DNA from: Eutreptiella sp. 'Long Island Sound 2002'
Taxonomy: Eukaryota; Euglenozoa; Euglenophyceae; Eutreptiales; Eutreptiaceae
Assembly: GCA_964036045.1 (NCBI GenBank)
Contig: OZ038389.1
Coordinates: forward strand, 40,798,064 to 40,862,063
DNA: 64,000 nt
Reading direction: 5' to 3'
A program made the position numbers and the translations under genes. Of this stretch, positions 44,895 through 56,000 are shown in pieces (within the stretch, counting starts at the first letter, position 1; each line of letters begins with the position of its first letter). The notes under the pieces are model-generated. The model saw only the letters and a program-made list of their open reading frames with translations, was not told the DNA's origin and ran no database searches.

Positions 44895-47800
44895 CCCCCC
44901 CACTTAAAAGGACTGCCACGGGCAGGAAGTACATGCCCAAGAGGAACGTAGCAGTCACAAACAGCAGCAAATCCCAGGTTAGCAGCGGGAATCGAACCTA
45001 CGCAGGCAATCTCGGAGCCGGCCGCACGACCGCTGAAGTAGCTTCGATCGGTGGGAATCAAACCACCGCCGGAATACACAAATTGACGAACGGGATCCCG
45101 CAGGTCCCGCAATAAGTAGTAGGCGAAATCGCGAGCTGTTGCGCGTAGAGTCTGGTCCCTGCGTGTCGCATGAGGCATGTGGGGTCCAGCAGGTAAAGGC
45201 AGGTAGTTTTTCAAAGAATTAAAACTAAAGGCAAAGTGAAATCACACTTTTAAACAAAACTGAAGGTAATGGTACATGCGAAGCGGTGCGACGCGAAAGT
45301 GCAAAAATTTCACATGTTGAAAAAGAAAAACTGCCAGGAGTATTGACGGGAATGTCCAACAGTAACGTAGGACTGTGCCTGCACAAGGGAGCACGTGGGG
45401 AAACAAAGGCAGAGGTCAGGGATGCATGACTGACTTGTGCTCGCCACCGTCTTGTGCATGCTTAGGCCACTTAACAAACACGGCCACGATGGCCCACCGT
45501 GCGCGCGGTAGCTCACTAATTAGAGGAAAGAGGTCACGATGGCCTCAGGGTAAAAGAGCCGCTGCAAACACTAGGCACAAAGAAAAACACGGGTACGATG
45601 CCCACACCTTCCACCTTCGTGCTTTAGACAGTTTATGAGAGCTTGTATTTGCTTGATGTTGCTTGATGTGCTTGATTTAACGCTTGCATTAACGAGTGAG
45701 TTCTTGCTTGTAAGATGTAAGCTTGCTTGCTCACTTGCTTGTAAATTCCGAGACAAGGCCTAGCCAAAGGCCCACTTGCAAACTGAACCGACACACAAGA
45801 AAAATGAAACGAAGGCCGGTGTGCCTTGTGTGTGGATTGCCGGAAACCAGCCACGGCTGTGGCTAAATGCTACGGGCACGGCTCAGCCAAGGGCCGTGTC
45901 CGTGTGGATGCTTAATTTAGCATGTGTGTCACACGTGATGCACCACGTAGAGGGTAAAGGAGGAGGTACGGAGATGGGATGAGGGTGTGAGTAGACACAC
46001 TTAAATAGACAAACCTCATAACCATGTAATAATAACCTGACCTGACTGCTAACCCCTCACCTAGGAGCCATACTACGTATATATATCATATATACACATA
46101 ATAGAGCGATGCACAGCGACAAACACAAGACACACTTGTGCGCGCACACCCACAGGCAGGGCCCGGGGGCACACACTCGCCCGGAGGGCATCACAGAGTG
46201 TGGGTCTCGCGGTGGCGGCCTTGGGGCACGTGATGGTGGCACTCCACACATACGGCACGTGCAAGAGTTTCCACAAACTACCCACGTACACACAACAAAC
46301 AGTAAGCATATCCACAATAGAACACGTGTATAGATACGCCACCTTGTTGCTTGGTGTTCGTGTGTGTCTTGGGGGCGTGCGTATAAACACTTAGGTTAGC
46401 TTGCGTGTTACCTTTGTCGGTGGGTGTGCAACCGGCGGGCCGTAGCGCAGGGGGTCACCTCCAGGTCGCAAATTGGGGAGGTCGCCCGTACGGTCCCGCT
46501 GGTGAATCAGCCCACCCTGCTCCCCGGGGGCACGATGTCACGCCCCGAAGGAGTTTTACTCCCCCAACCCCTCTACACCGTGTATGACGGATTCATGTTT
46601 ACACCTCCGTGTGTAAACTTGGGCCGGTGTACACGGCTACAAAACCCCAAAGGTAGGCGTCAACCTAGGTCTTGCTTGTTCGGGGGGCGGGTGATAACCA
46701 ACGTAATAGGCAACCATATAATCCCGTAACTAAATTAATGGCATGCGCACACACACGCTACCATTGGCCACGGGCACACCCGGTTTTGGTGTGTCTCGGA
46801 CAGAGAGACTCGTGTGTGTTGTGGAAATCCAAGTCCACGCACGGGTCTCTATAAAGAAAAATGCCACGCCCATATCCCAACCCGTTTGGTTGGGTGTTGG
46901 GATAGAGGACCCCTCGGGTGTTGTGGAAATCCAAGTCCACTCGTGGGGAACTCTAGAGAAAACATTAATATACATATTCTCTCATAAACATATGCATGTG
47001 CATACTCGCCCTTTTCATCATATTGTTTGTTCCCTCTCGTTGCAGGCAGGAATTCCCCCGCGAAATTCATCAAGGACATGAAGAGCACACCCAGCCAGCA
47101 TGCGGCCCCATGCAATGGCAATGGAGGGTACCCACTCCCAACCCGGGCACGCATAGCGACCGGGGACGAATACCCAGGCGGCGGAGACGGCCCAAATCCG
47201 CAACGCCACTCCTTGCCTTTGAAGACCCCACCCACTCATAGAGTGACGGGGCAAAGGCACCCATTGCAATTCATATTAGAATACTTGTATTGTAGAGGAC
47301 GACCCCTCCCTCTAGGCTTAAGTCCTCGCCGTATGTAGTGGCAATCTTGCACGCCACGAAATTTTTTCCACGTAATGTGAGCCACACGAGTACTTCGTAC
47401 CTTGTATACCTACCCTCGTGTGGACAAGGGCAAATCGGTGGAAAACCATCACGCCCAACGCAAAAAGGGAAAATGGGTTGTACCCGCCAACCCAACGAAG
47501 TTTTCAAGCCTTCGCCATTTTGAGCAAATGATTTAGCTCGTTGGCTTGGGTCACGGGTCAGGGACGGTCGTGGGGTCGTGGTTTCGGTACGGGGCGGCAC
47601 TCCGAAACCTTGCAAACACCACCATGCGCACAACCCGGCAGAGTCTTCGGGAAGTGCTTGCCACGTTGTTAGCACCCTTGACAGGGGGCGTCATCGTGGG
47701 CAGGACTGACGGCAGTAGTCCTGGTGGTGGTAGGAGTGCTCCAGTAAGACCCAAGGATAGGGGTTTGAATGGCATTAAGACCCCCGAAAGAACACGTCCC

Positions 47801-48048
47801 ACTTCCGCCCCAGGCTATATGCCACGCCACCCCACCCCAAGGACTCTCAAGCCTTTAGCGGTGAGAGAGGTAGACGGTGGGGTAAACCTGCGGTACCCAC
47901 CGCCCTGCTCCGGTGGGGATTTTTGTAACCGAGGAGCGCGCCGTGCATGCACATCTTCTTTCCTGTCTCCCACCGCTTCTCGCTCTCTCCTCCCTTCCCC
48001 AAACAATAATATATCCATATTGGTTAGGGTTTTCTTTTCGTGGCACGC
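44895..48048 (-). other. Long 3' untranslated region of copy B
   Basis: 3.15 kb between the pol stop and the 3' LTR, closely matching that of copy A. It holds the same purine tract next to the LTR and the tRNA-like segment (near 44985-45065). No gene is recognised. Confidence 0.7.
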
Positions 48049-51000
48049 TCATGAGAGCGGTCCACCAAGGTGGGCAAGGATGTCAACGGTTTGGGTGAGA
48101 TTCTGTTTCTGCAAGTAATCTCTCCAAACTTTGTTGTAGGATGGTAAGAAGGTTTCAACGGGTTCCTCGGTATCCCAATCTTTGGTATAACCCTCCCACC
48201 GCACCTTGAAGAGAAGTCTCTTGCGGTAAGTACGGTGACTTAATATTTTCTTGACATTATAGGTGTCCTCCTCAAACTGGGAGGGCACCCTAGCAACCTC
48301 CTCCGTGTAATTTAGAGGCACGGGGGAGCGAGGGGAGTTGACCGTTTTCATTAAACAATCAACGTGGACGTCAACTAACCTCCGTTGGTCCACTTGAATA
48401 ACATAGAGGTCGTGCGCCTTCTTGGCCACAACCTCATAGGGCCCATCCCAATAGGGACAAGTCTTATCGCCAAGATTTTTGCGTTGGCGACGGACCCATA
48501 CGCGGTCCCCTTTTGAGAAATTGGGGGACATCCTCCTACTCTTATTATACTTACGAGCCATTGTCTCTTGCACTTGAATCATAGCCCTCCGTGCAAGAGC
48601 AATAAGCTCCTCACGCCGTTGGAAGTAGTGAGCGGCGTCTTGGGCCACCCCCTTAGGCTCAGCAAGAGGAGGCCCCTTAGTACGGTTGTGTTTACCAAAC
48701 ACAATCTCGTTAGGTGTATAACCTGAAGGACCTGTAGTCTCATGCCACGCTCGTACAACGGCGGGCAAAACCTCTACCCAATTAGTTTTCTTTCTCTTCA
48801 AGGTAATGGCTTTAGCAACGGCACGCCTTAGCTGCTTGCCAGTATTTTCGGCCTTGCCATTACCTTGGTGCCTACCCGCGAGACACATAGTCGAGCGGGC
48901 ACCAATCTTAGAACAAAGGGTTTGGAAATATTGGCTCACAAATTGTGGCCCACGGTCGGAGCATATTTCACGAGGGGCTCCGAACCTATCCACCCAGCGC
49001 TCCATTACCAAATGGGCCGCTCTTCTCCCCGTTAGCCCTTCATCCTTGTCTTCATGACGGGGTTTAGGAATAGGGATCGCGATGAGGTAGCCGGAAAGCC
49101 GGCATACACATAGGAGCATTCGGTCATACACCTCTCCATCGTGGGAGGTGGAAGGGTAGTGAAACACATCAAGCGCTATGGAGTCCATGGGCTCCATAGG
49201 TATAGGCATAGGGGTCATGTACCCTTGCTTGCGCTTGGTGTCATGCGTGTGAATGGCACATGAGGGACACGTTTGACATTGCAGTTCCACTGCTTTGTAC
49301 AACCCCTCACCTTCCACGCCATGGTTAATTTCCTTCCAGTGTTTTTCCACACTGGAGGTAGTTAAGTGAAATGCATCATGGTATTCGGCTACCAAACGAT
49401 GCACTAGCGGCGTAGGAACACACCACCGTCCATTACGGACGAGCTTGTTATCCACCAACCTCACTCCATCTTGGAAGCTCCCATTCAAGGCATCTTGCCA
49501 CATTTGTTTGTAGCGTTGACAATTTGGGTAGTGTTTAGCCCAATTTATCTCAAAAACATTGGGAGCATCCTCCCCATGTATAGGAGTTGCTTTCTTGTGG
49601 GACTTCCAAGATTTTTTTATCTTGACAATTCGCTCCAGTCTCCGAAGCTTTCTCTTTTGCTTCGTCCCCCCCCCCACTGGAGGCGAAGCCAGAGGGGGTG
49701 GATCACACGCGGGTGCCCCTTGAGCCCGAGGCGCCGCTCTAGACCTAGTAACAACGGGCGCCACAACCGCCCGAAATACAAGGGGGCGGGCGAGAAGTTC
49801 CTCCTTCTCGGCCGCCATCATGTCCCGCACATCCCCGGCCGCTTGGGCCGTCCCATGTATGGACACATCACCCAACGCCGGGTTAGCAGGGTAAGCCCAA
49901 CGGGACAAGAAATCACCCACGGGGTTCACTGGCCCCGGAGTGTAAACCACATGGAGGTCGAATTTAGAGAACAACTCATGCCAACGTGCTTGGCGTGGAG
50001 AGGGACCCCCCACGGTTTTGAGGTCCTCCGTAGCCCAATTTTCAAGGCTACGGTGGTCAGTACGGACCTCCACGCGCTTGTTCCCCACCCAACCATGCCA
50101 TTTTAAGAGCGCCGCCACTATGGCGTAGCATTCTTTCTCCCGAGGGCTCCAATTCAATTGGCTGCCTAACAATTTGCGGGAGAAAAAGGCAAGGGGGCGT
50201 AGGGCACCATCGGGACCTTCCTGTTGTAGGGCCGCCCCCACCGCCCAATTACTAGCGTCCGGGGTGAGGACAAAGTCCTTATCCCAATCGGCTAGTTGGA
50301 GGGGAACAGTATCCGTAATAGCACGCTTGAGCTTCAAAAAGGCCTCGTTAGCCGAAGCATTCCATGTTAGGCCTATCTTTTTGCCATTCTTATGCTTAGG
50401 CAAATCCTTCAACATATTAATCAAAGGGGTAGCTATGGAGGCGTAGTGTTGGACATAGCCCGAATAATAGTTGGCGAGCCCCAAGAACCCCCGGAGCTCC
50501 CGAATATTATCCGGTTTGTCCCAACGCTCAAGCGCCAACATTTTCCCTGGCGCCGGCCGACGTGTGCCATTTTCCAACACATGGCCACAAAACTCAACCG
50601 AACGAACAAAGAAATCGGTTTTGCTAACCGAAGCAACCAACTCCTCTTTTCGTAGCCTATCCAACACGGCACGCACGTCGCGGTCGTGGTTAGCCAATAG
50701 CTCCTCCTCCGTCGCACCGGAGGAACCAATAATAATATCATCAATATATACGTCCGCACAATCCAAACCCTGCAAAACATGGTCCATGACCCGTTGAAAA
50801 ATAGCGGGCCCATTCTTGATACCCATAGGCATAACACGCCATTGGTATCGCTTACCCGCCAAATTCATGGCGGTCTTAGCCCGGGATTCAGGGTGAAGGG
50901 GAATTTGATGAAACCCTTTACTCAAGTCCACAATAGTGAAAATCTTGTGTTTGGATTGATTTTCCAACATGTTTTCTATCAGGGGGAGGGGGTGTGCGTC

Positions 51001-52965
51001 GGGCAAGGTAGCCTCATTAAGTTGGCGGTAGTCCACCACGAGGCGCCACTTTCCTTTCTCTTTCTTGGGCACAACGAAACCGTTGGACGCCCATTCGGAG
51101 GCAGGGCACGGCTCAATCCAGCCACGAGCCAAAAAGTCCTCCACTATTTCTTGCTCCGCCGCGGCACGCTCCCCCACCAACCGTATAGGTTTTACGGACT
51201 TGGGTTTGGCGTTCGGGTATAGGTCAAGTTTAGCAAAACCCAACCGCTCCGTACCACGGACCTTAGGGTGTTCCTGGTCCGGACGGAGACGAACCTCCCC
51301 ACTAAAAACATCCCGCTCATAGTCCGCGAGGATGCGCCTCCTCATGAGCTCCACCTCCGGAGACACAATAGGCTCTTGGGTGGTGACAACGCCACCCACA
51401 CGAGAAGCCGCCAACAATCGTGTGGCGCCTTTACGTTTTCGGTAACGCTTAACGGTAGTGGCCCTCCCACCCAATATCTCTCGTTCAATTTTCGCAATGC
51501 GTGAACGCACGCATTCTTGCGCCTCCAAATCTTCGGGGGTAGGATCAAGAGTAACGGGTGCGAGGAGTTTTTTATGGGTCGCCTGATACGTGAGGGTGCG
51601 CACCGAAGCCAAATGGTTAGGCACCCTTTCATCCTCCGACTCTTCCTCCGAGGTCATGCCCGGCTCGCCATCCGTGTTGGGGTTAGAGACGGCCGGTGCC
51701 AAAACGGAGGCCACATGACATTTAGTGGCCGCCAAATTTTCCTCCGCAATACCACCGTCCACGTATAGCGCCACCGTGGACCAACCCCGTTGAGGAAGGG
51801 GCGTGAGGTGGTCATTCTGATAGAGACAGGCTTTAGTCTCTGGCCCAGGAAGGTGGTACCCTTGCAAGGTAATTTCCATAAGGGGTTTCCACCACTCCCT
51901 ATGTGTCCACTTCGGCCCTACGACGATGGCTCGTAGTTTTTCTTGCCGAATTTTCCGAACACAATCGGAAAACCGATGATAGGGAGGGCACATCCAATAC
52001 AATTTGGAGGGGTCCGCGGGAGTGGAAAAGAAATCTTCAAGCGGCGAAACCCAACGGGTAGCCTGGGCCATACCCGGGACCCTATTGAAGGCGTCCACGT
52101 CAGGGTTTTTGCCAAATTGTTTTTTGACACGTGCGGCCCAATATGGCGTGAGGCCATAGTCAGACTGGGTCCACATGGACCCATCACGCCGCGTAGGTAG
52201 AACATCACGGGCAAGGGCTTCGGGAGCAAATTCAACGAGCTCCAAAGCACAAGCCCGGTCCTGTACGGGGGCCACGGAGGAAGCGGTCAAGGCATAGGAT
52301 ATGTGTTTCTCGGCCTCAACACGGTTAGGCGGTTCGCCACCAGGGGGCGTAACCACAATGGCCAGGGCAGGGTGCGTAGGAGCGACCGCCCCAATGACTG
52401 GAACAGTTAGGCCCCACACGGACTGACGTGACACCTTACCATGAATGGGTTTCACCAAAAATGGTTTGCCGGTTCGTGGAGCCTCACGGAAGTCCTCAAT
52501 CCAAAAACGGGAGTGCACTGGATGGTGAGAGTACAAACAATTGAAACGGGCAAAATGGCTCACACAATGTTCGTAACCCCATGGGTGCCCCAAAACCATA
52601 TCCCAAGGTAAATTCGGGACAAGGTACGGGGACACGCCATACTGGGCAACACGAGGAAGTGAAACACTACCATCCACAACCCCCGTAAATTGAATTTTGA
52701 CGTCTATTTGCTCGTCCCCCCCTGGCAAAGGCGTCTCATTATCTGCTTGGAGTAGGCGCCTCCGTTGAGGGGATTCATATTTTTCGGAGAGTTGGTCTCC
52801 AAAAACATTGGGGTTGGCCAAAGCGACCGCTTGGCACCCAAAATCCACCAAAACACGGAGGGCCTTGCGTTCTCCATTGGGCAAAACAACCTGAACGGAA
52901 AGTTCGGTTTGAATCTCACTAGTCACTATATGCCCCTTCATGACTCTCGATGGAACGAGAGCCAC
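48049..52965 (-). CDS. Chromovirus Pol: protease, MTase-like, RT, RNase H, integrase, chromodomain
   Basis: 1,638 residues from an internal GTG; the first ATG is at 52941. The frame is open back to the UAG of gag at 53026-53028, so a Gag-Pol readthrough product is likely. Approximate order: protease-like with VDFGCQ (residue 42); methyltransferase-like domain (265-400, with WMCPPYHRFSDC and GPKWTHREWW); reverse transcriptase (560-850; VDLSKGFHQ and YIDDIII near 738); RNase H (885-1010; TPDASNW, REKECYAIVAAL, TDHRSL); integrase zinc region and DDE core (D in ALDVFHYP, D in CSDRGPQF, E in GKAENTG, about 1210-1400); chromodomain (1568-1625). The protein copies element RNA into DNA and inserts it; the chromodomain usually steers chromovirus integration to marked chromatin. 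It ends with TGA. Confidence 0.95.
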   Translation of the reverse strand: MALVPSRVMKGHIVTSEIQTELSVQVVLPNGERKALRVLVDFGCQAVALANPNVFGDQLSEKYESPQRRRLLQADNETPLPGGDEQIDVKIQFTGVVDGSVSLPRVAQYGVSPYLVPNLPWDMVLGHPWGYEHCVSHFARFNCLYSHHPVHSRFWIEDFREAPRTGKPFLVKPIHGKVSRQSVWGLTVPVIGAVAPTHPALAIVVTPPGGEPPNRVEAEKHISYALTASSVAPVQDRACALELVEFAPEALARDVLPTRRDGSMWTQSDYGLTPYWAARVKKQFGKNPDVDAFNRVPGMAQATRWVSPLEDFFSTPADPSKLYWMCPPYHRFSDCVRKIRQEKLRAIVVGPKWTHREWWKPLMEITLQGYHLPGPETKACLYQNDHLTPLPQRGWSTVALYVDGGIAEENLAATKCHVASVLAPAVSNPNTDGEPGMTSEEESEDERVPNHLASVRTLTYQATHKKLLAPVTLDPTPEDLEAQECVRSRIAKIEREILGGRATTVKRYRKRKGATRLLAASRVGGVVTTQEPIVSPEVELMRRRILADYERDVFSGEVRLRPDQEHPKVRGTERLGFAKLDLYPNAKPKSVKPIRLVGERAAAEQEIVEDFLARGWIEPCPASEWASNGFVVPKKEKGKWRLVVDYRQLNEATLPDAHPLPLIENMLENQSKHKIFTIVDLSKGFHQIPLHPESRAKTAMNLAGKRYQWRVMPMGIKNGPAIFQRVMDHVLQGLDCADVYIDDIIIGSSGATEEELLANHDRDVRAVLDRLRKEELVASVSKTDFFVRSVEFCGHVLENGTRRPAPGKMLALERWDKPDNIRELRGFLGLANYYSGYVQHYASIATPLINMLKDLPKHKNGKKIGLTWNASANEAFLKLKRAITDTVPLQLADWDKDFVLTPDASNWAVGAALQQEGPDGALRPLAFFSRKLLGSQLNWSPREKECYAIVAALLKWHGWVGNKRVEVRTDHRSLENWATEDLKTVGGPSPRQARWHELFSKFDLHVVYTPGPVNPVGDFLSRWAYPANPALGDVSIHGTAQAAGDVRDMMAAEKEELLARPLVFRAVVAPVVTRSRAAPRAQGAPACDPPPLASPPVGGGTKQKRKLRRLERIVKIKKSWKSHKKATPIHGEDAPNVFEINWAKHYPNCQRYKQMWQDALNGSFQDGVRLVDNKLVRNGRWCVPTPLVHRLVAEYHDAFHLTTSSVEKHWKEINHGVEGEGLYKAVELQCQTCPSCAIHTHDTKRKQGYMTPMPIPMEPMDSIALDVFHYPSTSHDGEVYDRMLLCVCRLSGYLIAIPIPKPRHEDKDEGLTGRRAAHLVMERWVDRFGAPREICSDRGPQFVSQYFQTLCSKIGARSTMCLAGRHQGNGKAENTGKQLRRAVAKAITLKRKKTNWVEVLPAVVRAWHETTGPSGYTPNEIVFGKHNRTKGPPLAEPKGVAQDAAHYFQRREELIALARRAMIQVQETMARKYNKSRRMSPNFSKGDRVWVRRQRKNLGDKTCPYWDGPYEVVAKKAHDLYVIQVDQRRLVDVHVDCLMKTVNSPRSPVPLNYTEEVARVPSQFEEDTYNVKKILSHRTYRKRLLFKVRWEGYTKDWDTEEPVETFLPSYNKVWRDYLQKQNLTQTVDILAHLGGPLS

Positions 52966-53025
52966 GGTAGTGTCACAGGGGTGCCCGAGGTTTTCTTCTT
53001 TCGAAGGGGGCGCCTCTGGGCACCT

Positions 53026-53028
53026 CTA
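53026..53028 (-). promoter_or_regulatory. Candidate UAG readthrough site between gag and pol (copy B)
   Basis: The context is UGG UAG AGG UGC. Gag and pol are in the same frame with no other stop between them. The same arrangement is found at 34838-34840 in copy A and, in the unrelated element O, at 42439-42441. Confidence 0.7.
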
Positions 53029-56000
53029 CCAACGTCCGCGCCCGTTCGGCGCTCCCTTGCCTCCTTTATCGCCCTTGCCGCCGCCACCCTTATAACCACC
53101 ACCACCCTTATCACCACCGCCACCCTTATCGCCACCCTTAGGCTTACCACCTTTAGACTTACCCGCAATGTTCCAATGAGTGTAATTGCACGGAGAATTA
53201 GGCTTACACGTCCAAAGGGTGGTATTGGTGGCACCCCAATCAATCCAAGACATGTCCATATCCGTTTGTTTACGTGTTTTCCAATGTTTGGAACACGGAA
53301 CCCAAAAGGTAGGTGGCGGTTTAGTCCCTGGGTCGACGGGTTTCTTCGCCGGAGGTTTAGAGTGACCCACGGCGTTGACGGAGGTGTCAGCGGGTTCGGA
53401 GGTGTCAGGGTCCGCCGTAGCCTCCGCATTAACCGCATGCACCGCGGCTTTATTGTGAGAAGGGCGATGAGTGTACGTCACCGTCGTCTTGTCTCCTTTA
53501 TTGAGGCGTTCGAGGGCTTCCCTCTCCGATACGCTTTTATGGGCAAGGGCGTAGATTTCCGCAGGCTTCAAGCGAGGCCTACGTTGCTCCACTTTCATAG
53601 TGTAGCCGCGTGTGTGAGGTGTGTTGTTGAGTTTCAAGATCCACTCCTGGAGAGCCGGGTCTTTGCAGTCAACTATCACCCCCGGCCCCGAATAGGAAAC
53701 AATCTCAGGAACCGTAGTGCAAGCTTGAGCGCTATATTTCCTGAGTTCTTTTTCGAATGGGGCGCGACCCGGCGAAGGGTCAAGGCCACTAAAATCCACC
53801 ACATAGCTGTCTGGGCTATTCTTAGCCTCTTGCTTGACGACCTTCTCCTTGATCCACGGGAGCTTGCTTAGGAGCTGCTCCCGGATCACGTGGGGACGAG
53901 TCTCATTGCTCAGAGGCAACAAACGTTGCCAACGAGCATAGAAATCTTCAAGGTCGATGAGGGTCACTTGCCCTTTAAACACCCTGGGGGTGAGGGCTCG
54001 CCACCTTTCATCAGCCCTTGAGGGGTCATACTCGTGGAAACGTTGTTCCAAAAAGTCCCACAACTCTTTGAGGGTGGGGGCCGTGCGTGTGTGGTGGGTG
54101 GCCTCGGCAACCCGGGCGTTGATGATCGCCTTTAGCCATGGGGGCAAGGTACTCAAAATCATTTTTGCCTCGTTGGCCCTTCGGTACATGGGATCACACC
54201 CCCCCAACCATTGTTGAAGCTTCTCCACCCACTCGTCGTAGCACTCTAGCTGCCCATTAAATTGCGGTTTAGGCATATCGCTATCCTCCACCGCTTTGGT
54301 GTAACTATTTTGCACCATAGGCATTTGGTACGGGTGGTAAGCAGGGGGAGCCATGGTTGGGGGTGCACCTCCACTTGCACTTGGTGCAACCTTCACTGGA
54401 GAGACTGTACACGTATCCGTAGGATGAGAGGGCGTGTACGAAGGTTTCCCAGGGGAAGTGAAAACATTTTTCGTGAGGGGATTAATGTTCCCCAACGAAG
54501 TGGTGTTCTCCTCTTCATTGGCCCACGGGGCCGTAGGCTCCGTGGGGTGTTCTTCGCCCTTAGGCGTCGCCCTCCACTTGGGAACAGCACGTTCCTTCTG
54601 CTTTTCGGCGATTCCCCTCCACGATGTAGGTTCTTGGGGGTGGGGGTGTTCGTGGTGTTCTTCCCCCCCCCTCGGCCACCCCGAATCCGGACAAGCGTTC
54701 GGATGGTAGATGCAATCGTGGGATGGGTGGACGGAGAAAGGAAGGACACACCCACCACCGGATGAACCGGATGGCGCGCCCATGGGCGCCGTAGGCGCCG
54801 CCGGTGTAGGATCAGGAACGGGCGGAGGCGCCGATGGCGGGGGTGGGACCACCGTAACGGGTTCCGCAGGCGTGGAGTACCAGTGGTCCCACGCATCGAT
54901 CCTAGATGCAACGGCGGCGTAACGTGTAGCGAGCGACTCCACTGCGCTAAAGCACTTAGCCGTGTTGCCGTTGGACATCTTAAGATGATCTGCCACGCTA
55001 GCCTCCACCACCTTAGAATCCCGTTGGTATGCCTGAACCACCGCGTCAAACTTAGCCAATGTAGACAAGATTTGGGTCATCCGGTCCCCGTAGGACTGAC
55101 TGATGCCCACGGTAGAGGCTACTGCCTGAGAAAGTTCCTGATGGGATCGCTGCAACTCCAGATTCTGATTTCGCAGGTCCCTCACCTGTGCCATCAGAGA
55201 TTGGATGCACGTTTCGTAGTGCACCACACACCGGGGACAGTCACAGGTGTGCTGTAGGTCGTCCTCCCCCCGTGCAGGAGTGGGGCCCCCAGAATGTCGA
55301 AAAGATGGACCCCCCCCTCCACGAGGAGGAGATGACCCACCACCGCCCCCCCCAGCAGCCCCCCCTGCCACGGAGGGACCAGAGGGCCCCCCCGCAGGGC
55401 GAGACGGGGGTGTGGGGCGCGAAGCAACAGGCGCTGGCGCCCCCCCACTAGAGGGATGTCCCCCCCCCGAACCCCCACCACTAGATGGCCGAACCAGGTG
55501 CGGGATTCCCTGCACGTGCTCGATGTAAGCCACCTGGCGGTGGCGGGGTGACGGCGGAGGGGGAACATGACCAACAGTATTCGGTCGCGGCGGTGGGGGT
55601 GGGGAATCGTCCACCACAATATACTGTGGTGACTCATGAACCACCATAGGTGATCGAGTTCTCGGATGGGAAGCAAAAACAGGCTCCGATCCCGTTGCAA
55701 CCTCTGGATCCCCCCCCCAATTGGGCAGTTGGGGGTCCTCCGTAGGAGATGTATTTGTGGGGGGAGAGACCAAATTTATTGGGAGGGTTGCTGAACCTCC
55801 CTCCACCTGATTCCCTCCCCCCCAGCACAGATTGTTGACCTTCGGCATTGCCGGAGAATCATCCACCAGGGATGGACGATCTTTCGTGCCACTCATAGGC
55901 ACTGGAGATGTAGTACCGGCCCGGTCCTCCGTAGGCTCCGGAGATTCCACGACAAGACACGGGCGGTTTTTGACGCCGCTCATAGGCACCGGAGACTCTT

